DNA from: Cinnamomum chago
Lineage: Eukaryota; Streptophyta; Magnoliopsida; Laurales; Lauraceae
Direction of reading: 5' to 3'
Length of the DNA: 64,000 nt
Assembly (NCBI GenBank): GCA_038049695.1
Contig: CP142451.1
Coordinates: forward strand, 37,628,501-37,692,500
In this document: piece after piece, positions 32,996 through 43,920 of the stretch
Position numbering within the stretch: the stretch's first letter is position 1
How the letters are laid out: the number at the start of each line of letters is the position of its first letter
Notes under the pieces: generated by a model
Seen by the model: only the letters and a program-made list of their open reading frames with translations
The model's database searches: none
What the model was told of the DNA's origin: nothing
Program-made: the position numbers and the translations under genes

Positions 32996-34100
32996 TTTTT
33001 TCTTTTCTATACCAGTAAGGATCCTTCTTTTGCATTTTCATCTCACTCCTTTTTTTCTTATAGAAGAATATGGTATTGTATGTCGTGATTTTTCTCATCT
33101 TCTTGTGGTTCTGCTTGGACTTTTGTTGTGGGGTTTAGATGCACTTTGGAATTGATTTGCCCTAACTGGCCCTGATAAATTAGCCAAACTGCATCTTACT
33201 TTTCTTAGTATTTGTAGGGAGGGATAGGTCTCCAAGTCTCACTTTATAATGTTAAGACTTTAAATACTACTTTTGAGTATTGAAAAAAAAATAGGAAAAA
33301 GAAAAAAATTCTGAGTTGGGTTTGTTACTACTTGTAAAGGATATGGCCAGTTGAGTGGCAGCAGATTCAAATTTTATATAGTTATTATCTTTCTATAGTG
33401 GAAATATTGTGGTAACCATCTTGTGAATTTGGGATGTGATGAGGTGTATAGTTTTGAATATGCTTCATATATAGAAGAGGTCTCCCGTCTGGCATGAGAG
33501 GTGATGGTTAAGAGATGGGTACAATTAATTCACTTTTTTCATAAAACCGTCCTGGTCATCGAATGGACCTTGACCTTATCCAACATGTTCAGGTCCAAAG
33601 CATTTGAGTAGAGACTTAGTATACTTGAACATGAATTGGAAATAGTTGGGTCCAAAATAAATACCCATACTGCTGCTAAGCTTCTGATGTGTAAAAGTTA
33701 CCATTTAAAGAATGGGAAAGAGAGATTACAATTATTTTTTTGGTCTCCCCTCTATCCCCATCACCTGAGGCTGATCCCTGCAACCCATTCTCCTTCTCCA
33801 TCTGCCATTTATCAGAAGACCTCTGCGTCTCTCTCGGTCTCTTTCGTCTCCCTCGGCATCTCTCTCGATGTGCCAGCTCCTCTATCTTTGTCCCTCCAAC
33901 ATCTCCCATGTATTTGATTTTTTAGGGCTTTATAGATATCGTGTTTGAGTTCTGTTTCTTTTTTGCTTTTGAAGAGAGTTTTCATTCAATCCAGGCACAT
34001 AACTGATACTGCCATCTTAAGATGATCTATTGTGTTATCTTTTGCCCTTTTGCTTTATACTGTCTGACATCATACTCTTCTCTTCAGTCTACTGTTTCAG
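32996..34100. other. Non-coding stretch between captured exons
   Basis: T-rich, intron-like, with a C/T-rich segment at 33745-33905 resembling the one before 32843. No gene is recognised. Confidence 0.35.
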
Positions 34101-35982
34101 TTGCACCTTAGTTATGGCAGCCATCCAGTGGAACTCTCATGACTAATGACACTAGTGAGACTAACCCTGCTGAAGATTCAGCTGCTTGTATTGCTTTGTC
34201 TAAGAACGACTCATATGTCATGTTTGCTTCTGGTGGAAAGGTTTCTTTGTTCAACATGATGACATTCAAGGTTTATCATCTCTCTTCTTCACAATCTTTG
34301 TGATCTTTTTTTCTTCTTGATTCAAATTGTTTGTTTGATATTACCAGGAAAAGTGTAGGTTCTTATGGTACGAGTTCTTAAATACTGCATTAAACTTAAT
34401 GATATTCAATTTCAGGTCATGACCACTTTCATGCCACCGCCTCCTGCTGCTACCTTTCTGGCGTTTCATCCACAAGATAATAATATCATTGCCATTGGGA
34501 TGGAAGACTCTTCTATTCAAATATACAATGTCCGAGTTGATGAGGTGATGATGCTCATATTGTTGATATTTGAATATGAGAATGTTTTCTGATAACTGTT
34601 TGTTTTTGTCCTTAAAATCATCGAAACAACACGAGCATGTGCTCATCAATCTTTAACTTCTTCAAGTTGATTTCACTTTGATTTATATTTTGTGATCTTT
34701 GCTGCTGCTGGTGGTGGTGTTGTCACTGCCACTGCTGCAGTTATATTTTCTTGCTGTATAATCTTATGTTTCTCCTATTCATGTGCCATGGTTTTGGCAT
34801 ATATCATTTGACCTTTATCTTATTTGATGCTTTACTGTAACACTAAGTATCTTTTTTCATGTTGGCAGGTAAAGATCAAACTTAAGGGTCATCAAAAGAG
34901 AATAACAGGCCTTGCATTTTCCCAGTCCATGAATGTTCTGGTCTCTTCAGGGGCTGATGCACAAGTAAGTATTGCTGAATATTTCAATGGTCTGCGTTCT
35001 CTCTCTCTCTCATGGCCTAGATTAGTTTTCCCTTTTTCTTTTTATTTTTCAAAACTGCACACACAGCGGTGTTTCTAATTTCAGCTTTATTGGGATAAGC
35101 ATTGGTTGTTATCAAATATCCTGACTGCATGTTTTTGAAATTTAAGAAACCTGCTTTCTGCTTTGTTGAAATAAGTGCTGTGGTTATCATTGAATATGGC
35201 AAATGTATGTTTCTGATTATTCAAGGACCTTGGTTTTTAATATCAGCCATCCATTTCCTTGAATGTTTAGAATCTGAATATAAAAACCAATTAGTTACTG
35301 TGTTTAGTTTTCCTAGTTAGTTTGTTGGTGGAATACATTCATATGATTCCGGTATGAAAGTTAGTCATGGATAAGATGAATTTCTAAGTGATTTTCATCA
35401 GCCCCTGATATTATTATTTTTGGATAACCAGTACGATTGCAGTTGTGTGTGCAGTTTTCATGGTTTAGCACAACAACCTGAGTTTTCTAAACCCTATTTA
35501 ACCTTTGTTTATTTAGAGTTATTTATTTGAAAGTGAAGATCACTGGTGGTAAGCTTTTTTTGATGGGCCACCAGTTTGTAATTTGTATGGTCCATATATA
35601 CTCGACCTAAACCGTGTTCATTTGGGAGCTGTAGACTGTTTCTTGTAGGGTGAGTGGGTTCCAATTATTTAGGATGGGCAAAAAAGTATTTACATGGGTA
35701 AGCATAAAGTCAATTATTTAACCAATAGTAACTGTGAGGGGCCTGCTGAATTTATGTAGTATGTACAGGCTATAAACCATTTAACAGACATTTTCACCAA
35801 AAACATTACCGCATGGTGGTCAAATTCTGATGATTTATGCCAAGCCGGGCATGAGCAATATCTATGCACCACCTTGAGATATAGTTCAAAGTGCTATGTT
35901 CTTCTTGAATTAATGGGCATGAGTAATAATATCTCTGCACCACCTTGAGGGAGTTCTTAGTGCTATGGTCATTTTGAAGTAA

Positions 35983-36042
<60 letters not shown>

Positions 36043-36567
36043 GGGAGGGAGTTTTAATTGTTCTCTCATGCACACCACCTTGAGGGAGTCTTAAGTGCTA
36101 TGGTCATCTTGAAGTAACATCTCTTTATTTAAGCTTCAGTTTTTTTAAGGATACCGTCCTCTCATAAAGACATGATGAAATGTTGAAATAATCTCCCCGA
36201 CCCACCCTTTTTTTGTGCAATAAGTTTTTAGGCTTTGACAAAAAATTATGATACTATGCTGTCCCATCCTGGAATGGTAAACTTTCTTGTAAGGTGTGGA
36301 AATGATGAGGTAATTGGTAACATCAGGAAGGCAAGGAAATGATAGTGACTTCTATTTCTTTATTGGTTAAATTTCAGCTTTGTGTATGGAGTATTGATGG
36401 ATGGGAGAAGAACAAATCAAGGTTCATCCAAGCCCCACCAGGTCGATCTGCAACAGCACTAGCTGGGGACACAAAAGTTCAATTCCACAATGATCAGACT
36501 CGTCTCTTAGTCGTCCATGAAAGCCAAATTGCAATTTATGATGGCAAAGCTTGAATGCTTGCGTTTA
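34101..36567 (+). pseudogene. Captured TOPLESS/TPR co-repressor fragment, four exons
   Basis: TOPLESS proteins are nuclear co-repressors; this part would belong to the WD40 propeller in their second half. Four exons with GT-AG borders are visible. 34101-34270 reads LWQPSSGTLMTND and ALSKNDSYVMFASGGKVSLF. 34416-34544 reads VMTTFMPPPPAATFLAFHPQ and IQIYNVRVDE. 34869-34964 reads KLKGHQKRITGLAF and VLVSSGADAQ. 36378-36567 reads LCVWSIDGWEKNKSRF and LLVVHESQIAIYDGK. The first exon has TAG at 34109-34111 where CAG is expected. In the last, one extra A at about 36547 shifts the frame, giving TGA at 36552-36554, while the shifted frame (LECLR) runs on to a GTAAGT donor. Introns are kept, so the copy came from genomic DNA and not from mRNA. 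No promoter, N-terminal LisH/CTLH part or C-terminal end is present. Confidence 0.92.
35860..36125. repeat. (TC)n microsatellite inside a local duplication
   Basis: A TC run of about 57 bp at 35985-36041 lies between two copies of a ~55-bp phrase (caccttgagggagt...gtgctatggtcat...taacatctct) at about 35941 and 36069, with a weaker third copy near 35868. It is within the long last intron of the captured TOPLESS fragment. Confidence 0.85.
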
Positions 36568-38515
36568 GTAAGTTCTTACCCTTACAATATTGAAAAATTG
36601 TTGCACTCATTCCATTTCAAGGCAACCATGGAATTTTTTGAGCTTCGACAATCGCCCCAACCAAGCTGGCACCGTTTCTACCCTTTTTTTTCTGCAACAT
36701 CATTTATTTACTGTCATGTAATTTTCAGCTGTCTTGTTTATGTTGCTAGTTCCAAAGCTTGTATTTTATTTATTTAATTTTATAACATAAATAGACATCT
36801 AGTGGGAAAAGGATAAAGCAGCACTACCTTGAGCAACTGAAGAAACGGCATTTAAGGGTCAGCACACCCACCTAATCGCTTAAGTTATAGATGATACATA
36901 CAGGAACTCCAGAATAAAAGTAGCAGATTACTTTTCTTGTGAGGTGGTGTGAATGCCTTTTTATCAGATAGGCTAAATTGGAAAACTATAGGTAGATATC
37001 TACAATTGGCTGCCAAATAGTCTCTCCTATGGTGGGAATTGATTACCTTGCCATCACCCTAATAAATCATATTCTAGGAAGGGGAAGCTCTAATCTACTT
37101 CTCCATCTTATATCTTTCACTCTTCACATCTTTATTTTTTTATTTTTAGACCTCAATTTATAAATGAACTGCTATCTGTTGGAAAGACCACAAGATCAAG
37201 ATGCACCATAACGAAAACAAGTGTTTGGATTTAAGATCCAATAAAGCACTTTCAACAAATCCCATTAATTTCACTATACAATCTCATCCCCTAGAACAAA
37301 TATGATTACCTCCTGCCCACCAGGTAGAAATCTTGATTCCTTCGCCCATGAACTTGCCCATCATGTTTGATCCCTGTTCCATCTCCCAGTTTAAAAATAT
37401 CATTCCACAGGCTCAACCCATCCCTAAAAGTACTTCCCTCACCATCTATTTTACCAAGTGGCAAGTACAAAATACATTAGCTATAAAGTTAAATGCAAAC
37501 CGAGGAAAAGATGAAAAACAGTACATAACCAATGAAAAGCATTGGTCATAAAATTTTCTTTTCTTCTTCACCTTCAGCTATCCATGCCATGGATCAGTGA
37601 CCCATTACTGCTTTACTCAGCTTCTCATAAGTGAGAACCATCCACATAAAGATAAAAAAAGGATCAAACTGTCTGTCCAAAGATAAGTTGTGACCTAGAG
37701 ATGTAGATATCAGGTTTTGAGATACCAACTCTTGAGAAGATCTTCAACAATTTTAAGACAACAACTTGCAAGACTAATCATTTATCGTCGTCGTCGTCAT
37801 CACCATAGCCACAAGAGGGGTCAGAACAATCAGATTTTGAAGCTTTTATCATATTATATATTTTTTTCGTCTTAGGAAGACTAGTAAGTTTCTTGTCTTT
37901 CTCCATTTCTTTATATTGTCAGAATCTAGAGGAATACAATAACTCCATAATGGAGAGCCAAAAATGGAAGGCATTCTACCTAGTTCAGAGGTGATAGAAG
38001 TGGAAGACTTGGAAGGAGTTAAAACCTATGATACCTGGATACTTGTACAAGCCCAACGTATCCGTATCGGACTGATACGATACTTGTATTGGTACATGAT
38101 ACTCCACGGATACTTCTAAGGAACAAGTTTAACATATCCTACTTATAAAGTCTTTTATTTCATATAGTTCTTTTAATATTTTTACTTTTCACCATAAAAA
38201 AATTTCTAGAAAGGGTCAAAACAATGATAATTTCATTGATTCAAAAGTGATGTAAAGAAAAAATTAGGACACCCATATTTGTATCCGTGTCCTAGATTTT
38301 CAAAAGTGAGGAGTCGTATCCCCGATCTCCGTATCAGTATCCGTATCCATTTATCTTTTGAGCACTAAATTATATATCATGTTATGTGTTCTTGATGAGA
38401 TTTCTTTATTTTACATAGCATTTTTTTTTTTTGGATGCACATATATCTTATGGGCCATATAGTAGTGTTTATGGGTAGTCCTTATGATTTTAAGCTTAAT
38501 AGGACGAAGACCACC
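36568..38515. other. Non-coding stretch of CACTA 2
   Basis: No gene recognised. Two places (38060-38110 and 38280-38350) hold alternating phrases of the type gtatccgtatcggactgatac, a simple motif of unknown origin. The next TOPLESS exon does not follow. Confidence 0.4.
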
Positions 38516-38972
38516 GAGTTGCACGGGGCACTCTTCGCTAGTATTGTAGATCCTAGTTTATTTCAATTGCCTAACATATATTAATTACATGACATATTTG
38601 AATGCTTTGATAATGCAGCGAAGAATGGAAGAGGCATTGTCGCAGCCTGAAATTAACTCTCCAGTGGCTGAGCAACAGGTGATCGAGAATCTGCTAGGGA
38701 AGAGGGTCGCAAGGAGGCAAGGGTACCGCTCGAGGGGCCCATCATCATCTTCTACTGGTATCTTGATGTCTTCTTAGATAAGCACCCTACGGCAGCAACT
38801 AGCTGATTCGTTGAAAGCACAAGAAGATTTGAGAGAAGAGTTGCGGCGACAGTATGAGGACTCGCAGAAGCAAATGCAAGATCAAGTAGCTATGCAGGTT
38901 CACATGCAGAGTCAGATTCAGTTGTTGCTTTTCCGAGTCGGTATGGATGGTTCAGGCTCCTCCGAAAGATAA
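38516..38972 (+). pseudogene. CACTA transposase (TNPA-like) C-terminal exons
   Basis: A short piece at about 38516-38575 reads TELHGALFASIVDPS. An acceptor-like aatgcag follows, and from about 38618 the frame reads RRMEEALSQPEINSPVAEQQ, ENLLGKRVARRQGY, then, after a TAG at 38775-38777, a glutamine-rich coiled coil (LRQQLADSLKAQEDLREELR) to a TAA at 38970-38972. The order (short L/F-rich piece, E-x-ALG/LLGKR...GYxxG motif, coiled coil, serine-rich end) is that of the C-terminal part of plant CACTA TNPA-type transposases (Transposase_24/Ptta group). It agrees with the position next to the right subterminal repeats. It also shows that the parent element coded on the plus strand. Confidence 0.6.
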
Positions 38973-39344
38973 GGATTTGATGGTTTTATCAATTGACATA
39001 GGTCATCCCTCTAACAAGTTCATTTTGCTCCTTACTGGCCGTGTTTCATGGTGTGCTTTGGATATTTGATGGTGATTAGATTTTAGTTGAGATTTACTTT
39101 ATTGAGATATTTGACTTTTTTTGACGTGGGATATTACATTTTATGTGGCATGGACAAGTTTTATGATTGGTTTTAGTTTATTGATGACACATTATTTTTT
39201 ATTGTTACATGATGAATGTGGGATTATTTATTGTTTATCAATGCTTATGCTTGTGCAATGTTGAAAATGTAGATTTGAATAGGAAAATATTGTACAGGGA
39301 TTTTTCCTAATTTTTTCAATTATTTCTTAATTGATAAGAAAAGC

Positions 39345-40310
39345 TATTTCTCAACGCACTCTTTGCGTCACCAAAAGTAAATTTCTTGACCTCGTTAGAG
39401 ACATTTCTTGACGCGTCAACACGTCGGAATATGTATGACCGGCGGTATGCATGCGTCGTCAAATATGTATTTCGACGCTAGTATGTGTGTTGGCAAATGT
39501 ATAATCGACGTTATTATGCGTCGGCAATGACGTAAATCTATTTCTCAACGCACTCTCTGCGTCGCCAAAAGTAATTTTCCTGCATCGTTAAAGACATAAC
39601 CCGATGCTTCAATACGTCGGGATATGTATTACCGGCATTGTGTATGCGTCGTCACATATGTATTCCGACGCTAATATGTGCGTTGGCAAATGTATAACCG
39701 ATGTTATTATGCGTCAGCAATTAGGTACATCTATTTTGCCGACGCACCCTCTGCGTCTCTAAAAATAATTTTCCTGCATCGCTGAAGACATTTCCCGATG
39801 CTTCAAGACGTTGGGATATGTATTACCGGCGTTGTGTATGCGTCGTCAAATATGTATTCTGATGCTAGTATGTGCGTCGGCAAATGTATAACCGACGTTA
39901 TTATGCATCGGTAATTAGGTACATCTATTTCCCGACGCACTGTCTGCATCTCTAAAACTAATTTTCCTGCATCGTTGAAGACATTTCCCGATGCTTCAAC
40001 ACGTCGGGATATGTATTACCGGCGTTGTGTATGCGTCGTCAAATATGTATCCCGACGCTAGTATTAGCGTCGGCAAATGTATAACCGACGTTGTTATGCG
40101 TCGGCAGTTAGGTAAATCTATTTCCCGACGCATTCTTTGCGTCGCTAAAAGTAATTTTCATGCGTCGTTGAAGACATTTCCCGACGCTTCGACACGTCGG
40201 GATATGTATTACCTGCGTTGTGTATGCGTCGTCAAATATGTATTCCGACGTTAGTATTAGCGTCGACAAATGTATAACCGATGTTGTCATGCGTTGGCAA
40301 TGAAGTGAGG
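39345..40310. repeat. Five ~194-bp tandem repeats, subterminal in CACTA 2
   Basis: The anchor cgca(c/t)tctctgcgtc(g/t)c(t/c)aaaa occurs at 39355, 39549, 39743, 39936 and 40129, so the period is 193-194 bp. Each unit has several inverted copies of cgacg/cgtcg (cgtcgggatatgtattaccgg, ttatgcgtcggcaa). They make up most of the right subterminal zone. Confidence 0.92.
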
Positions 40311-40560
40311 TTGACCACTAAGTTCATTTTTTTGCCGAAGCTGTTGGAATTGTCGACGTTTGGGACGACGCACCATTGCGTCGGCGAATGGCCCTTTTTA
40401 GCCGACGCTAAACATTATTACGTCGGGAATGGTTTTCTTGGCATTAGGTTGCCAACGTGGTGCCGGTGCATTGTACTACGTCGGTAAAGCCTGTCCCGAT
40501 GCAATTCTGATTTTTCCAGATGCAGTGACTGCATTGGTAAAACTGTATTTTGTTGTAGTG

Positions 40561-41174
40561 TGGCTGCTATGAACCGACTTGGTTTGCACATTAAGAACCT
40601 CCTTTTTCTTTGGTTTCGAGGTTGTAATGGAGGTCGGATCTTTCTTTGATGATTTCTGACTGTTGAGGTCCTTAATCACCGTTTCATCCTCCATTGCTGC
40701 TTTTAGGAGTTCTCCCAGGTTCTTTGATTTGTTATCGATAATCATAGAGCGGATTCTTGCTCTCATGTTGTTACGGCAGATGTCGATCAGCGACGCTAGT
40801 GCCAGTACATTTGAGCACTTGTACGCCATCGCCTTCCACTTGTGAATGAAGTTGTATGTTGACTCATTCTCTCCCTGTTTTAGGCTGCAGAGCTGTGCCA
40901 TAGTAACAGGGTGATCTTCACCATTGAAGAGGGTGAGGAAGCGTGTCTCCAGCATGGCCCAGTTTTGGATGGAGTCCTTCGGCAGAGTGGAGTACCAATC
41001 GAAGGTTGTACCTTTTAGGGTACTTGCAAAGAAACGGATCTTAAGGGCGTCTTGATCCGCAATAGCTCCCGTGAGAATCTTGAAGTGGATGACATGCTGT
41101 CTGGCTGAACCTTTCCCCGTATATGTTTGGAGAGTAAGTTGTTTGAATTTTGCAGGGAACGAAACCGAGTCCAT
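40561..41174 (-). pseudogene. Gypsy Gag capsid domain
   Basis: Minus strand. The frame from 41174 reads MDSVSFPAKFKQLTLQTYTG, then KIRFFASTLKGTTFDWYSTL and NWAMLETRFLTLF, then YNFIHKWKAMAYKC: the retrotransposon Gag (capsid) domain pattern, with the L.G.A..WY/F and FI..W elements in the right order. It forms the particle that packages element RNA. The frame is open for about 205 codons up to 40561, where CACTA 2 begins; downstream it continues as a chimera into the transposon end and is not meaningful. The N-terminal extension lies at 41200-42510. The capsid part itself shows no stop. Confidence 0.9.
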
Positions 41175-41199
41175 CCATAAGGGTTATGGTGGCTTGATC

Positions 41200-42510
41200 C
41201 CTTATTCTTTTAGTGTATCCTCTTCTTTTGCTTTGGCGAGGATATCGTCAACGTCCTTTTTGGTAAGGGCACGTGACTCATTGTTTTCCTCGTCGTCTTG
41301 ATGACTCGGAGGGGCTTCATTGTTCGGCGGACGCTGGAAAGTGAGGAGGAGGTTTTCCATTAGAGCCTTAATTCTCTATTGTCCTTGCTCTAACTCCTGA
41401 ATGCGTGTCGCTACGTCATCATGCAGCGGAGGCTGCTCAGCATTTGTAACCAGGACGTTCATCATTCGAGAGTCGAATGAGGATATCGTCTTGGTGGCTA
41501 AGCTAGAGCTCATTCTTTTGGATGAAGACTCGAAGGAGTGGTTACTCCGGTGTCTTCGTGTCTGAGAGACGCTGCGAGGCACCGGTCGTCTGACATGAAT
41601 TTTGGTTGCTGACTTCTGGCGTTTTCTGGTTTTGCCAACCATATCGACAGCAACAACCTAGTCGGGTCTTTCTTTTTCGACCCATTTTTTAGAGACTTAG
41701 AATGCTAGGTTCTTTGCTTCTCTAGTATCTTTTGTTGATATGTCGCGCAATGACGCATACGACGAGCAATTTGAGCTTCAGTCAACTCTGGCTGTGCTTT
41801 GGCGATGAAGGATGTAGTCCCCCGTGCGCAATAGCCGAGCTTGTCTTCTTTGAAGCTGGGCATGGATAGGATCTGGACGCAATCCTTTGCCTGTCACAGT
41901 GAGGCTTTGAATTTTGCGAGTTCGGCCCCTATTGAGATGAAGGGTCGACTCACAAGAGTGTAGGCCTTAGGAGGTTCTTGCAGTGGCCTGGTGATGCATG
42001 ACTTGATTTTGGGCTTTTAGGAGTAAGCCGGCTCATGCTGAGTTGATTTTTTTGTTTGGTGGAGGGTAGATTTCTCCTCTTTCATGTGAGAGAGAGGGTA
42101 TAGAACCGGTTCTCCTTGAGAGGGGCCACGTACGCTGGCTTTGCAAATGTTTGAGACCTCCATTACTTTGGGGAAGGTCTCGTGGACCAGGTCTGCAGGT
42201 TGAGGCTTCGTGGGGTTGCCACGAGCTTCAGATTTTTTTATTATTGCCCTTGGTGTCGGAGCGGCAACATGTTCTGTGGCGGTTTTCTGCTTCTTGGTAG
42301 GTGTAGTTTCTTCTGCGGGGAGTGGGAATGGTCCCAACGACCCGAAGATGATGGTCTAGTGAATAGAGGTCGACCCGGTTTGAGAGTTGCCGAGGGAGAT
42401 GACACTTCGGCAGCTGCTAGGGTGCTTGTGAGTGCGCTTGTTTTGCTTTTCTTGAAGCAGGAGTTTGTACTTGTTGTCATCGAAAGTAATGGTCAATGAA
42501 GCTGCCATTG
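41200..42510 (-). pseudogene. N-terminal part of the gypsy Gag or preceding ORF
   Basis: Minus strand, three open pieces separated by stops: an ATG at about 42508 (MAASLTITFDDNKYKLLLQE), a lysine/proline-rich middle (42017-42337), and 41376-41642 (TRKRQKSATKIHVRRPVPRS then EQPPLHDDVATRIQELEQG). The whole is basic and low in complexity, without a known domain. In Ogre-type elements an extra ORF precedes gag; this could be that or just the Gag N-terminus. Frames break at least twice. Confidence 0.5.
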
Positions 42511-42909
42511 TTAGTTTGGAAAACTACTGAAACTAGACCAGATCCATTAGTAATCACAAGAATATGGTGATCATAAATGGAAAATAACTATGGTTTTGTT
42601 TTTTCAAATCGCTCAAGGGGACATGGCCCAGCCCAAGCAAGATGAAAAAGGCAAAAAGCCATAGAGGGTACAGTTGTTCTAAATCCAAGTATGGTAGGCT
42701 CAGGGCGAGCGTTCTAGTGACTGCTAGAAGCAATTGTAAACATTAATTCAAATTATCGAGAAGCAAGGCTCACTCGAGGTATGATTATATAAGGTTGGAG
42801 ATACAAATGTGTCGGTCGCGAATACAGTAAACCCGAAAGGGCGTACTAGCACCGTTAGGCACAAATGTTGTAAATCGCATCCTTGGAAAGGACACGAGAT
42901 GGGATTTTT

Positions 42910-43745
42910 TGAAAGGTCAAGATTGAATTCATCAAAGAGAGCAAGTGGTGCTCCAATCCGAAAATAGGCTCAAACATTTCTGCGAGCACTAAATCTGAAA
43001 ATGAGAGAACTAAGATTTCTCAAATCTAAATTCAAAATGACGGAGGGTTTTTTTTTACGATCAAGATTGAATTCATCAAAGAGAGCAAATGGTGCTCCAA
43101 TCTGAATAAAGGCTCAAACATTTCTGCGAGCACTAAATCCGAAAAGGAGAGAACCAAGATTTCTCAAATCTGAACGCAAATGCGAAGAAAATTTTTTTTT
43201 TTGAAAGGTTTTTTTTTAAGATTTTTTTTAATAGTAGACATAGGTCTCCAATTCGGTCTTATGAAATCTTAGTAGATAGATCAGCCCCCAGGTAAGGGTT
43301 GGATTACTTAATAAACCCGTTGGAAGACCCTTGCCTCGAATAGTCTAGCTGCCTCCATACTCTGGACAAGGATTTTCTTAGATCCACTTTGGTGCAACCT
43401 TAGTGGTTTTGAATCTTTTTCTTCTTTTGAGATTTCGAATGGACTCATTAAAGAGAGCGAATGATGTTCCAATCGGAGCAAGGCTCAAACATTTCTACGA
43501 GCGCTTAATCCAAAAAGGAGGGAACCAAAGTTTCTCAAATTTGAATAAAAAAAAAGCAGATTTTTTTTAAAGAGTTTGAAATGAGAGTTCTTTTTTTTTA
43601 AATCCCTATTGAACTCATCAAAGAGAAAAGATGGCTCATTTCCCGATATAAACAATAGCTACGAACATTTCTGTGAGCTATCAAATTCGAAGAGGAGATG
43701 ATCAAAGTTTCTCAAAATTGAATCCAAAAAAGAGAAATCAGATTT
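42910..43745. repeat. Four ~130-bp repeats in the gypsy leader
   Basis: Four imperfect copies of a unit with ttcatcaaagagagcaa, gctccaatc, ggctcaaacatttctgcgagc and ccaagatttctcaaatctga begin at about 42917, 43055, 43435 and 43608. They lie between the primer site and gag. Confidence 0.85.
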
Positions 43746-43899
43746 TTTTTTTGAAATGAGAAAGAGTGGAAATAAATTCAAAGGTAGAAATTTCCAAAAC
43801 TCCCATCTCATGTTTTTTTTTTGGGGATGGAAGATCCAACATAGGCCACTAACTAGAAAGGAACCTAAGAATTCAAGCATCACGTTCTCAAATGAATGT

Positions 43900-43917
43900 G
43901 TCCCACCAGGTATGCCA
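43900..43917 (-). other. Candidate primer-binding site of the gypsy
   Basis: Just inside the 5' LTR the minus strand reads TGGCATACCTGGTGGGAC. It begins TGG as a site pairing with a tRNA CCA end must, and loosely resembles the TGGCGCCCACCGTGGGG type common in plant gypsy elements. The tRNA is not identified. Confidence 0.45.
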
Positions 43918-43920
43918 ACT

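Larger units (their letters stand above)
30595..40560. mobile_element. CACTA transposon 2 (10 kb), gene-capturing
   Basis: The left end reads CACTACAACAAATTGC and the right end, on the minus strand, CACTACAACAAAATAC: inverted termini of at least 12 bp. Both subterminal zones carry motifs of the type ccgacgca / tgcgttggcaa. It sits in the gypsy polyprotein between KSVHSSH (right) and KKAKNKTV (left). The flanking triplets (TTT and TGG) do not match, so the target duplication is lost or the ends have suffered changes. Inside are a transposase remnant near the right end, a five-unit tandem array, two eroded small CACTA-like elements on the left, and fragments of two cellular genes. This is the composition of a Pack-type CACTA element. 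Confidence 0.82.

Noticed and set aside
39345-40310. CRISPR-like spaced repeats
   Set aside because: The units are full 194-bp tandem copies without unique spacers and lie in a plant transposon.
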